Source: Cellulophaga sp. L1A9
Lineage (GTDB): Bacteria > Bacteroidota > Bacteroidia > Flavobacteriales > Flavobacteriaceae
Length of the DNA stretch: 64,000 bases
Assembly: GCF_009797025.1 (NCBI RefSeq)
Contig: NZ_CP047027.1
Coordinates: 4,464,001 to 4,528,000, forward strand
Direction of reading: 5' to 3'
The notes below the pieces were generated by a model, which saw only the letters and a program-made list of their open reading frames with translations, made no database searches and was not told the DNA's origin. Below are positions 55,929-64,000 of this stretch, one piece after another. Position 1 is the stretch's first letter. The number at the start of each line of letters is the position of its first letter. The translations under genes and the position numbers were made by a program.

Positions 55929-58655
55929 TTAAACCACTCCAAAAGAGTAATTGATCAATCTTGAAAATGCTTCTGGTTTTCCTTTAGCGCTTCCACAGCA
56001 TCCGTCCGTAAGATCATCATAGTTGGGTTCATAATTGCCGTTTACCAAAATCCCTAAATGATAGCTTCCTTTGAATTTTGTTTCCAATCCTGTAATACAT
56101 AAAGTAGAACCATTATCTACCTTAATTTGCAATTCCTTATCATTCACGATGCGACCTTCTTGTTGTTCTTGCAATCGCTTAGCCAATAGTATAGCTAAGT
56201 CATAATCTTTTGAAGGTTTTTTGGAACTTTCGTTCTTTTTCATGATTTTATCGGCCTCTTTTGGACTGATAAGCTTATCAAAATCTATGGACGGTGAAAT
56301 CATTCTGGAAAACCCTATTAAAGATGATACCTTTCCGTTTGGGGAATCGAAAGATAATTTCAACTTTAGAGTGTTACCTGTTTTAACAATACTTTCATTT
56401 CCTGAAACATCAAGTCGTAATCGAGTTTTGGCATAAATGTTTATAAGGATATTACAGCCCTCCCCTCTTTCTGCATTTGTCAATGGTGCTCTTGAATCCA
56501 ACCCATTGCTGGCCTTGGAAAAAATCTTTCGAGTAGGTATTCTTGCATTCTGTCTAACCAAAAGGTTCTGATATTGATTCCCTCTAATTGGCCCTCCTGA
56601 TACAGGAAATAATAACTCTCCCAGAGTTGGCATTAACATGACGGAGTGATCTTTTGCTCTATAAGAGATAAGTAACTCCCATTGCCCAACCCAGCATTTA
56701 CGACTGGCATTATTCCTTTGAATTACCATACTCAATCTTCCTTTGGAGCGTTTGAAGTTCACATGGGGTAACGGGCAACAATCAGTACAGTTACTGCTCC
56801 CTGAATGATCTTGTTTCGTAAGACCTCCATAATGAATTGTTCCATCGGGCCCCTTTAACCTATAGTCCCAATTGGAGTCATTGAAGTCATATCCTTGCGT
56901 TGTAATAAGAAAATTATCCTCTGCGGAGGTTGCGTTAAAATGGATATGGGCATGTTCTCCTTCAAAAAATTCTAGCAAGGGATCGAATATGCTGGTATAA
57001 CCAATGGCTCTAGCTAATGCGCTAGTATAGAATTTATCAATTGTACCTGCATTTTCACCATGAAATATTTGAGTTGTGCTTAATGCAGTTCCCTTTGCAA
57101 CCATTGTTGCTATGGTAGTATAATCCACATCTACACCGGTGCCGAATCCCAATCCGAAAATTGTTGTGGGCGATAAGCTACCATTGGCTATAGTCGTAAA
57201 AAGGCTTCCACTAGTTCGCTTTCCATCGGTCAACATCGCGAGATATCTTTGCTCATCATTAGGTAGATTTCCAAATGGTGCGTTAACAAGAGTGTTATTT
57301 GCTTGGATCAAGGCATCAGCAAGCGGAGTTCCTCCTCCTGGCGAATGACTTGCTATAAGTGAATCAAATGATGAGTGACTAAATGAAGTACCATCTTTTA
57401 CTAAGCCAAACCCTGGTCCAGTAAAAATGGTATCGAAAACGTTTGCACCAACTGAACGAAAGGTCTGAATTCCAGCATGTATATAGGTAGTAGCACTCTC
57501 CTGTACGGTTTCACAGTCTTGTAGAAATAAGGAAACCCCTCGCTTCGCAGCTTCCCATTTTGTTACATCCGGTGCCGTTGTTACCATAGGGTCTGGCGTC
57601 ATTCCATTCATGCTGCCAGTTTTGTCCAATCCAATTCCGATAATCGGCATACAATCATAAGTGTAGTTGTATTCGGATCGAAAATCTAATGTGTCTACAT
57701 TTCTTCGTTCTGGCGTCGCAGAAAAGTCAGGCATGGGTATATTATTGCTTATGGTATCTATTGTGCTATAGCCAGGCGTTGCTCCTACCCAAGGATACAT
57801 TAAGTCATTACTGTTATGAAAATTCGCCCCTCCCATGGTCGGATACTCATTCGCATGACCATCCATTTGCCACATGGCCCAGTATCTATCAATATTACAA
57901 TGATGTAAATAGAAAAAAGGATCAAATGGGGATGCAGTTGCATTTGACATATGTCCTCCTAATGCGGCTGAACTACCACCAATAAACCCATGCATCCCAT
58001 TGTGCATTTGAGCATTCCCAGATGGCAATCCAGCACCTGTTTCCATCCCGCTTTGAAAATTATGGTAATTATTGATGCTCAAACAAGCAGCTATCGCGTT
58101 TACAGTAGGTAAACTAGAAACATTGCCAACACTTCGCCTTAATCCACCTTGCCATAGGGTTGGAAAGGCTTGAGGAAGGATCCATCCATTAAGGCTTGCA
58201 GGCCACCACGAAGGTAATGGGGTAGAATTAACTCCAGAACCGGGTCTAGTGACAGCAAAATATCCCGTTTCTATCACGTTGTTAGCCCCTGTGCCACTTG
58301 TTCCTAGAAAAGTATCCGTCATTATTGGGCTAGGGTCTGTCCAATCCCAGTAGGGAAGCATTACTCCGGATACATAGCTCTGAAGTTGAGATTCGAATCG
58401 AAATAAAAATTCCCTATGCCAGCTAAGAAAGCTGTAGGACCCCGTGCCTCCATGACCAAAATTCACGGTGTTACCTCCAGGTTCAACCCCCGATTGTATC
58501 ATTCTATGAAGGGCTACATTCTCATCCCATATACTATACCTCTGACTAACCGGTGCACCGGGATTTACAATATCGGCTTTCATAAGTACACAAGCTCTTA
58601 CAAAATTCTCTTGCTCTGTAGCTGTTAAATGTTTTGCATTCTTTCTTACTCCCAT
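55929..58655 (-). CDS. Tyrosinase-like copper enzyme fused to a von Willebrand A domain
   Basis: A 908-residue protein without an obvious signal peptide. Residues about 15-265 are a tyrosinase/polyphenol-oxidase core: the CuA histidines are His50, His68 and His80 (LSWHREFLFRFE) with YWDWT, and the CuB site is MHNGMHGF (His218, His222) and FDPFFYLHHCNIDRYW (His251/252). Residues about 340-545 are a vWA domain with a MIDAS-like DKTGS (canonical DxSxS), TPLADAL and AMLTDGKRTSG. The remaining 360 residues, with a cysteine-rich NCTDCCPLPH segment, match no family I can name. The enzyme likely oxidises phenols. Confidence 0.88.
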   Translation of the reverse strand: MGVRKNAKHLTATEQENFVRACVLMKADIVNPGAPVSQRYSIWDENVALHRMIQSGVEPGGNTVNFGHGGTGSYSFLSWHREFLFRFESQLQSYVSGVMLPYWDWTDPSPIMTDTFLGTSGTGANNVIETGYFAVTRPGSGVNSTPLPSWWPASLNGWILPQAFPTLWQGGLRRSVGNVSSLPTVNAIAACLSINNYHNFQSGMETGAGLPSGNAQMHNGMHGFIGGSSAALGGHMSNATASPFDPFFYLHHCNIDRYWAMWQMDGHANEYPTMGGANFHNSNDLMYPWVGATPGYSTIDTISNNIPMPDFSATPERRNVDTLDFRSEYNYTYDCMPIIGIGLDKTGSMNGMTPDPMVTTAPDVTKWEAAKRGVSLFLQDCETVQESATTYIHAGIQTFRSVGANVFDTIFTGPGFGLVKDGTSFSHSSFDSLIASHSPGGGTPLADALIQANNTLVNAPFGNLPNDEQRYLAMLTDGKRTSGSLFTTIANGSLSPTTIFGLGFGTGVDVDYTTIATMVAKGTALSTTQIFHGENAGTIDKFYTSALARAIGYTSIFDPLLEFFEGEHAHIHFNATSAEDNFLITTQGYDFNDSNWDYRLKGPDGTIHYGGLTKQDHSGSSNCTDCCPLPHVNFKRSKGRLSMVIQRNNASRKCWVGQWELLISYRAKDHSVMLMPTLGELLFPVSGGPIRGNQYQNLLVRQNARIPTRKIFSKASNGLDSRAPLTNAERGEGCNILINIYAKTRLRLDVSGNESIVKTGNTLKLKLSFDSPNGKVSSLIGFSRMISPSIDFDKLISPKEADKIMKKNESSKKPSKDYDLAILLAKRLQEQQEGRIVNDKELQIKVDNGSTLCITGLETKFKGSYHLGILVNGNYEPNYDDLTDGCCGSAKGKPEAFSRLINYSFGVV

Positions 58656-58939
58656 GATTAAAAAATTTAATTATTAATGAACTTTTAAATTGCGATTCCA
58701 TTTAAGGAATGAATAGCTTCGATAGTCCATTGTTTTATTGAAGTAATGCATATTTAGATTACCTAATCAATCATAGGAATGTTCGTACTATTCCATTTTG
58801 CTGGGGGTTCTTAATGGTTATTATATACCATAAATATATGACACACAGATCTTTACAATATATTTAATTGTGTAATCGGAGCCGCTTAGTGTATATAATG
58901 TAGAATAAAATGTATTGTTCATATCTGAGAATTCTAACC

Positions 58940-59065
58940 ATTACGAAAAATTTATTTTATTCTTTAATTATTATTTTCTTATCGTGCCCAATACCATTAA
59001 ACGCTCAAACGCCAGAAACCTAGGGTTCCAATATAGAGACTTATTTCGATGATTATAGCGTTTGA
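58940..59065 (+). pseudogene. Remnant of a secreted-protein gene (signal peptide region)
   Basis: A plus-strand frame reads ITKNLFYSLIIIFLSCPIPL then NAQTPET, a textbook flavobacterial signal peptide with cleavage after LNAQ, followed by a TAG at 59021 and, in the same frame, GSNIETYFDDYSV before a TGA. The presumed start codon is ATT instead of ATG. No body of the gene follows, so this looks like the decayed 5' end of a secreted protein gene. Confidence 0.4.
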
Positions 59066-59093
59066 AATGTCCGCTCGCATTTTGCTATACACC

Positions 59094-59136
59094 AAAAAAC
59101 ACCCTTGTTTGTAACGTACAGACAAGGGTGTTTTTT
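59094..59136 (-). terminator. Terminator after the DinB-like gene
   Basis: A perfect 15-bp inverted repeat (59094-59108 with 59122-59136), containing CACCCTTGT, flanked by A6 and T6. It lies 31 bp beyond the stop of the minus-strand DinB-like gene. Confidence 0.9.
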
Positions 59137-59167
59137 ATTGTTAAGGAATTTTTTTATACTGATTTTT

Positions 59168-59665
59168 TTAAAACAGCACTTCATCGGCCGATGCTACATA
59201 AGTTGCAGGAACCTTTAGATTGTTAAGACGTAAATAAAGGCCTAATTGTGCTCTGTGGTGTACTGTATGACTCAATACAAACTTGCGAATAGCGGTTTCT
59301 TTGGTGCCAGAAAACATAACGGTATCGGCCTTTCTCATGGTCCACGATTCCATTAATTGATCATTATTTGTAGCTTCTAAAGCTTTTTCTCCTATGCTAA
59401 TATTTGCCTCAAACTGTTTTAGAATATCAGCTTTAGAATTTAATACGATTGGAGGCGTTGCAGTACTCCAATCTAACTCTGAGCTCTGAGTAATTGCAGG
59501 CACCCAACTAGAAATAGGTAAGATATGGTTTACCAAATCCCCCATTTTTTTTGATTTTTCATGTGGTGTAAATTCAAACAAATCTTCTGAAACAGCATTC
59601 AAAAATTTTCTTGTTATATTCATTTCATCGGTAAACTCATTTAAAAGGATCTCGTTCAGCTTCAT
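59168..59665 (-). CDS. DinB-family protein
   Basis: A 165-residue four-helix DinB-superfamily protein. The metal ligand histidines are in MGDLVNHILPI and FVLSHTVHHRAQLGLYLR (the HHRAQ signature). The function is unknown; relatives are damage-inducible or thiol-dependent S-transferases. Monocistronic with its own terminator; it is flanked by gene-poor DNA. Confidence 0.88.
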   Translation of the reverse strand: MKLNEILLNEFTDEMNITRKFLNAVSEDLFEFTPHEKSKKMGDLVNHILPISSWVPAITQSSELDWSTATPPIVLNSKADILKQFEANISIGEKALEATNNDQLMESWTMRKADTVMFSGTKETAIRKFVLSHTVHHRAQLGLYLRLNNLKVPATYVASADEVLF

Positions 59666-60032
59666 AAGGCTACTATATTTAAATTAATTGTGTGTACTAA
59701 TTCTTTAAAGGATATTTTCTTTCTAGGATACTACTGCTTCTTTGGAAAGCATATCCCTAGGTTTTCATTGGTCGTGGAAAAAGGACCAACCTTTAAAAAA
59801 AAATAGAATAAAATTATAGGGGTGATTTACAACGCTCTAGCGGAGAATAAGAAGGGAAAGTCTAAAGAAGAATCTGTGTTGTTTTTTGGATCAATAGATT
59901 GAATGACAAGGAACTTAGATCCTTGAATAGAAATGGTTACCAAAGCAAGAATACAATCTATTTACTTCTATTTTGAATTATTTTGAAAATTCCTAAATCG
60001 AGAATTAAGTCTGTTGTGTAGACGATTATATT
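59666..60032. other. Intergenic region, nothing recognised
   Basis: 367 bp of AT-rich sequence with stops in all frames. No repeat copy, RNA gene or hairpin with a T-tract was recognised. It presumably carries the DinB-like gene promoter. Confidence 0.3.
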
Positions 60033-60362
60033 TTAGAAGCTAATTTTAGCCTTTAGAATTTCAACAAGATCTTTAGCACCATAGGTATAGATATCCTTGA
60101 TGTTCAGTACTGTAATTTTATGATAATATGTATTTCCAAAAGCCCCTTTAATGGCTTCCAGATGTTTGTTTTCCATAACAAAAACCTTATCTGCTACCTC
60201 TAATTGTTCTTCACTTAAATAATTTGTTCCAAGTTTATTACAAATATTTTTATTCGTTCCTCCTGAGTCAAATAATAAATTAGGATAATGTTTACTAAAG
60301 TAATCTTCAGCAGTCTTTGAACGGTCTTTATTGGCTGAACAGACAAAGAGTATATTTTTCAT
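60033..60362 (-). CDS. Short low-molecular-weight protein tyrosine phosphatase-like protein
   Basis: A 109-residue protein. The phosphatase loop C-x5-R is at the start, CSANKDRS (Cys8, Arg14), and the late DIYTYGAKDL stretch matches the acid-loop region (general acid Asp). Typical LMW phosphatases are about 150 residues; this belongs to a compact group seen beside mixed accessory genes. The substrate may be phosphotyrosine or phosphoarginine. It follows 42 bp after the secreted unknown gene, in the same direction. Confidence 0.8.
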   Translation of the reverse strand: MKNILFVCSANKDRSKTAEDYFSKHYPNLLFDSGGTNKNICNKLGTNYLSEEQLEVADKVFVMENKHLEAIKGAFGNTYYHKITVLNIKDIYTYGAKDLVEILKAKISF

Positions 60363-60404
60363 AACTAAAGTTTTAAATATGCAAAGAAGTCTAATTAAAA
60401 TGAA

Positions 60405-61199
60405 TTAATCTTCAAGAGATAAAAATACTCCATTTTCGTACCTGAGTTTTAGAATTTTACCGGTAGCATCCATGAAGCCCGATGGGGAATCTAAGTCTCC
60501 ATCAATATACCCTTCCATTAACTCATGGTATGCTATTTCTTTCGATTCTGGATTGAATTGAGGTATCAACTCATCACGTCCTCTACTTATCTCGTATATG
60601 AATTTATCATCGCCATTAAAGCAACCATTGCAGTCTTTTAATACTCCGTCTCTAAAGCTTAATAATCTGAACACATAAAACTCTTTACCGCTACCGTGTG
60701 TACCGTAAGCTTTTGCTAGGTATTTGTCTTTGTCGATAAGCTGTATTTGATAATGGTAAACTCCCGTATGATCTGTAATATAATGATCATCGGTTTTAGT
60801 TGTTAAAAATCCAACAGCCAATTCATTATTTGCTTTATATTGATACATGGAGTTATAGACGTGCCAGGTACCACCATTAAATTCGTCCCATGAAATTATC
60901 TTTAGTTTATCATCTTCTGATGATAGTATCCTTATGTATTCTGATAATGAATCGTATTTAACATTCAAAAAAGATTCTTTCGTAAGAGTTTCAGCCAATG
61001 TGTTTTGAAACCGTATTAAAATACTATCTCTAGCTTCCCCATATTTACCTCCGTAGTCATGTCTACTATCTCTAAACTTTTTATATATGGATGTCAAATA
61101 ATTATCTATAGAACTAGCATCAATAGATTGTTGAGAATGTAGGGTAGTACTATATCCAATTAAAATAATAAAGCTGAATATAAAAGATGATTTTTTCAT
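60405..61199 (-). CDS. Secreted protein of unknown function
   Basis: No family was recognised. 264 residues with a clear signal peptide (1-22, ending TTLHSQ). The mature part is beta-rich, with GGTWHVYNSMYQY, YHYQIQLIDKDKYLAKAYGTHGSGKEFYVFR and a CNGCF pair of cysteines that could bind metal or form a disulfide. It probably works in the periplasm or outside the cell. Cotranscription with the phosphatase-like gene is possible. Confidence 0.75.
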   Translation of the reverse strand: MKKSSFIFSFIILIGYSTTLHSQQSIDASSIDNYLTSIYKKFRDSRHDYGGKYGEARDSILIRFQNTLAETLTKESFLNVKYDSLSEYIRILSSEDDKLKIISWDEFNGGTWHVYNSMYQYKANNELAVGFLTTKTDDHYITDHTGVYHYQIQLIDKDKYLAKAYGTHGSGKEFYVFRLLSFRDGVLKDCNGCFNGDDKFIYEISRGRDELIPQFNPESKEIAYHELMEGYIDGDLDSPSGFMDATGKILKLRYENGVFLSLED

Positions 61200-61417
61200 T
61201 GCTAAAATGCGCTAAATGTTCAGCTATATTACTAAAAAATTAAGGGATTACTATTTTTATATGAAAAATTAAGCATAAAAACGCTGGTTTACTACCCTTC
61301 CCATTTTCTCCTACTTCATCTAAATTTAGGACGTGATTATAACTTCATATTCAATTTATTGGACACCCTATTTCTAAAAACATTACTGTAACTTTATTAT
61401 TCTCCAATTTAATTGCC

Positions 61418-62722
61418 TTATAGAAAATAACGTAACATTCCATTTTCGATTTTTGCTATAACAATATTATCTTTAATGTCTATTTGTCTAATTTTGCCCT
61501 CTGCTTCTATGTCTTTATTCCAAGTAACACCTCCGTCGGTAGTTTTAAAAATTATATTGTCAAGAAAAGAATAACCTACTGAGGTATCTAAAAACACAAA
61601 ATTTGTATTAGGTAATAAAGTTTCTACTGTTTGCCAAGTAAATCCGCCATCTATAGTTTTTCTTAAACGAAATGGACTGTTGATATCACGAAATGTTAGC
61701 ATGTAACCATTATTAGGATCTAAAAATTGAATTTTATAAACAGTAGTACTTTCATTAAAATCTAATTCTAAATCGTGCCAAGTTACACCACCATTATGAG
61801 TAAATAGTAAAGAAGGTTTTATACCATAAGATACATTACCTCCTCCTGCCCAAAAATGGTCATCGTCTAAACGAAAACCTGTACGAATAGTAAGGTATTC
61901 ATAATTTGGATCATAAATAACGTCAAAATTTTCTCCATCTTTAGTTTGAAAAACTTTTTTGTTTCCACTTACAAATAATCCATTTTGTAGATCATCGCTA
62001 ACACTCATCGCCGCAATGCCTCCATTCACATCATCAATTTCGCCAAAAATAATTTCATCATTACCATCAACACTACCTCCTGCTGGTATTTTTAATAATT
62101 TTAAACTTTCTGCCCAACCCTCATCGGTTGGAGTAGCATGAAAAGCATTGGTAAAACCTTGATAAACCCAACGTTCAAAAGTTAATCCACCATCTAAACT
62201 TCGTTCTACAGATCTAATAGTAGTATTATTTACACGAATGGCTCCATAATAAATTCTTTCAGGTGTAACCAATTGTGATGTCCATATCGTTTCATCAAAA
62301 GAGTTTTCCGTTCTAGTAAAAGCCCATTTTCCAGGAATTTTAGCTAAAATTCCTATATTTCCGCTATAATCGTTAGCTACCTCGAAATCAATCTGACGAC
62401 CTTCCATATTAATTTCTAAATCAGGAATTCCATTTTCAACCAAAGGCAGCTTTACTTTAATCGTGGTATTGCTTAAAGCTATAATTTCTGAGTTAGTCCC
62501 GTCAAATAAAACACTTACTTTATCACTATCTTCAATAAAATTGGTGCCATTAATTTCTATGATGTCACCGGTATACCCAAAGTTTTTAGAATAAGATTGA
62601 ATCTTGGCAATTTCAATTTGCTGTTCTGGTAATGAATCATCAGTTGATTGCTCATTTTCTGAACAAGATAATATTAATGTACATAGAATTCCTATTAAAA
62701 TTGAAGGTGAAAAATATTTCAT
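61418..62722 (-). CDS. IPT/TIG-domain lipoprotein with sialidase-like (BNR) repeats
   Basis: A 434-residue lipoprotein: lipobox LILSC, an acidic linker, an IPT/TIG immunoglobulin-like domain at about 38-115 (GYTGDIIEINGTNF, VLFDGTNSEII), then a beta-propeller-like region with Asp-box style repeats (SLDGGLTFERW, FTHNGGVTWHDLEL, TIDGGFTWQTVE, TTDGGVTWNKD). The propeller resembles photosystem-II-stability/BNR proteins. No catalytic Glu/Tyr set of sialidases is seen. Likely a surface binding protein. Confidence 0.82.
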   Translation of the reverse strand: MKYFSPSILIGILCTLILSCSENEQSTDDSLPEQQIEIAKIQSYSKNFGYTGDIIEINGTNFIEDSDKVSVLFDGTNSEIIALSNTTIKVKLPLVENGIPDLEINMEGRQIDFEVANDYSGNIGILAKIPGKWAFTRTENSFDETIWTSQLVTPERIYYGAIRVNNTTIRSVERSLDGGLTFERWVYQGFTNAFHATPTDEGWAESLKLLKIPAGGSVDGNDEIIFGEIDDVNGGIAAMSVSDDLQNGLFVSGNKKVFQTKDGENFDVIYDPNYEYLTIRTGFRLDDDHFWAGGGNVSYGIKPSLLFTHNGGVTWHDLELDFNESTTVYKIQFLDPNNGYMLTFRDINSPFRLRKTIDGGFTWQTVETLLPNTNFVFLDTSVGYSFLDNIIFKTTDGGVTWNKDIEAEGKIRQIDIKDNIVIAKIENGMLRYFL

Positions 62723-62916
62723 TAGTTTAGTTTTTTAATAATATTTTAAACGATTAAAATTATGAATTATTATTGCCTTTATAAGGCTTTAGAAATTATA
62801 TAGATTAAACCACCTGCTTACTCTTTAGCTTTTTAATAATTAGGTCCATTAATTATAGTACAAAAAGGTTGCTTTGTAGCTTGTAGGGGAATTCACGTTT
62901 GTAAGCTATAATGATA

Positions 62917-62930
62917 TTATGTAAAATAGC
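62917..62930 (-). repeat. Partial match to the dispersed repeat (minus orientation)
   Basis: ATTATGTAAAATAG lies at 62917-62930, matching the arm and hairpin edge of copy A on the opposite strand. Only this short end is recognisable. It sits between the IPT/BNR gene and the DUF4625 gene remnant. Confidence 0.3.
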
Positions 62931-62945
62931 ATATTCGAGAAAATT

Positions 62946-63058
62946 TCAATTTACAATCTTAATATCTATAGATGTTCTACTCTGCCAACCGGTTTGATCA
63001 GTTACCGAGTATGCACAATGATAATCACCAGTATCTATATCATTTAGCAAAAAATCCG
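62946..63058 (-). pseudogene. 3' remnant of a DUF4625-type lipoprotein gene
   Basis: In the frame ending at TGA (62948-62946), the last residues read IDTGDYHCAYSVTDQTGWQS then RTSIDIKIVN. The GDYH..YSVTD..GWQ pattern is the C-terminus of DUF4625 proteins, which in flavobacteria commonly lie beside metal-type TonB receptors. Only about 35 codons remain, joined directly and out of frame to the truncated receptor at about 63039-63055. The rest of the gene was deleted. Confidence 0.6.
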
Positions 63059-64000
63059 TTTTTAGCATTCACATTACTGAATACTGTTTCAGATGTTATA
63101 CCCTCAGAAACAAAACCGATACTTACACTTGCATCTGCTTCGATACCTGCGGTATTCCTTAAATTATTTTCATGTAATTCAAAAATGTAGTTTTCAAAAT
63201 TGATTTGATCTGTCGGTACTTTATAGTCTCCATAATCTCTGTACGTAAGCCTGGTTCGATAAAACCACTTATCTTTTATAGAACTTAAACCCGCAGAAAT
63301 GCCTAATAAATCATTATTACTTTCACCAAGAATATTCACTTCGCCATCAAAAGAATTCGGAGATGGTATTTTATTGGCTTGTATATCAACAACTCCGGCA
63401 ATGGCATCAGATCCGTACAATAAAGAAGCGGGGCCTTTAATAATTTGTATGTTTTGAATACCGTGTTGGTCTATTTCTATTCCATGGTCATTTCCCCATT
63501 GTTGTGCTTCATGTTTTATACCGTTTTGTACAACAGCTACACGATTAAAACCTAAACCTCTAATGACAGGTTTAGATTGCCCAGAACCAATTGTAATAGT
63601 GCTTACTCCAGGTATTTTACTTAAAGTTTGCATTAAACTATTCTCTCTATTATTATTTAGAAATCCTTTAGTAACCGTTTGAGAAACTATAGGAACTTCC
63701 ATAGCTTTTCTTTTTTTAGTTTTTTCACTAACTTTTACTTCGTCGAGAACAGTGGTTGATTCCGTTAAAAATATTTTAAGTTCATTCATATTTGGACCCA
63801 CATCAATACTAATTGTTTCAGATTCACAACCAATATGAGATATAGTAAACACGTACTTGCCTTTGAACACATTATTTATGGTAAAAGCACCAGTTGATGT
63901 TGACACTGAAAAAAGTTTTTCTCCGACGATAGTTGCACCCTTAGCAGGTTCTAAGGTGTTCGCATGTATTACAAACCCTTTTATTTGATAAGAATTTTGC
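63040..64000 (-). pseudogene. Truncated TonB-dependent receptor (metal-type), extends beyond window
   Basis: The frame runs in from the right edge: CarboxypepD_reg-like part (IKGFVIHANTLEPAKGATIVG, TGAFTINNVFKGKYVFTISHIGC) and a full plug (LMQTLSKIPGVSTITIGSGQ, RGLGFNRVAVVQNGIKHEAQ, QWGNDHGIEIDQ, IIKGPASLLYGSDAIAGVVDI), then only the first barrel strands. It stops at TGA 63042-63040 after NGFFAK, where intact homologues continue with the rest of the barrel. The QWGxDHGxEID plug is typical of metal/siderophore-type receptors. Without a barrel it cannot transport. The 5' end is outside the window. Confidence 0.75.

Noticed and set aside
57689..57985. 98-residue plus-strand frame
   Set aside because: Antisense to the tyrosinase copper-binding region, with no independent support.

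Overview
The window reads as a chromosomal segment of a marine-type Flavobacteriaceae bacterium (phylum Bacteroidota). The grounds are AT-rich DNA, weak ribosome binding sites, TonB-dependent receptors with carboxypeptidase-regulatory-like N-termini, a DUF4249 partner lipoprotein, TPR/HTH sensor-regulators, a MutS2 without Smr domain, DUF1835, DUF4251, DUF4890 and DUF6340 proteins, and a few TAnnTTTG-like promoter elements. Genus is not assigned. No rRNA, tRNA, CRISPR array, intact insertion sequence or prophage was seen.

Layout. 1-1.8 kb: a lipid operon (CDP-alcohol phosphatidyltransferase, CdsA-like cytidylyltransferase, patatin-like protein cut by the window edge). 2-24.5 kb: mostly core or housekeeping genes (QEGLA-motif peptidase, MuiA-like protein carrying an inserted receptor plug, DCC protein, TPR regulator, Kef-type antiporter, universal stress protein, MutS2, uracil-DNA glycosylase, response regulator, a phosphorylase operon, SUI1 factor, 2OG oxygenase, fused E1 dehydrogenase). 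24.7-25.9 kb: two lipoproteins and a strong terminator. 25.96-31.68 kb: a compact seven-gene biosynthetic operon with a flavoprotein, a methyltransferase, a type III polyketide synthase and a private fatty-acid set (FabL-like enoyl reductase, FabZ-like dehydratase, ketosynthase, acyl carrier protein). 31.7-36.2 kb: TerC, a CocE-like hydrolase, RaiA and small proteins.

36.2-44.2 kb is a catabolic locus: a divergent LacI regulator with an operator-like inverted repeat, a TonB receptor, an attenuator-like hairpin, a GH63 hydrolase of the mannosyl/glucosylglycerate hydrolase type, a sodium symporter and a glycerate kinase. Read together, it predicts uptake of a hexosyl-glycerate (mannosylglycerate, the red-algal solute digeneaside, or glucosylglycerate), hydrolysis to hexose plus glycerate, and phosphorylation of the glycerate. 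44.3-48.7 kb: guanine deaminase, CHRD-like lipoprotein, MscS channel, secreted beta-helix protein.

48.7-64 kb is the accessory part. A 1.4-kb gene-free stretch holds about 150-bp tandem repeats. Three same-oriented copies of a structured dispersed repeat sit at 49.3, 53.9 and 55.8 kb, each downstream of a minus-strand gene unit (a TonB receptor/DUF4249 pair, a peroxiredoxin-like protein with a secreted unknown, a tyrosinase-vWA fusion). Decay is visible: a signal-peptide-like remnant at 58.9 kb, and at the right edge a metal-type TonB receptor truncated by a deletion that joined it to the tail of a DUF4625 gene.

The strongest candidates for undescribed biology are the hexosyl-glycerate locus, the type III PKS operon with its own acyl-chain machinery, the repeat elements that punctuate 49-56 kb, the MuiA/TonB-plug chimera and the tyrosinase-vWA fusion. 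Function calls rest on motif reading from memory of families; no database search was run.
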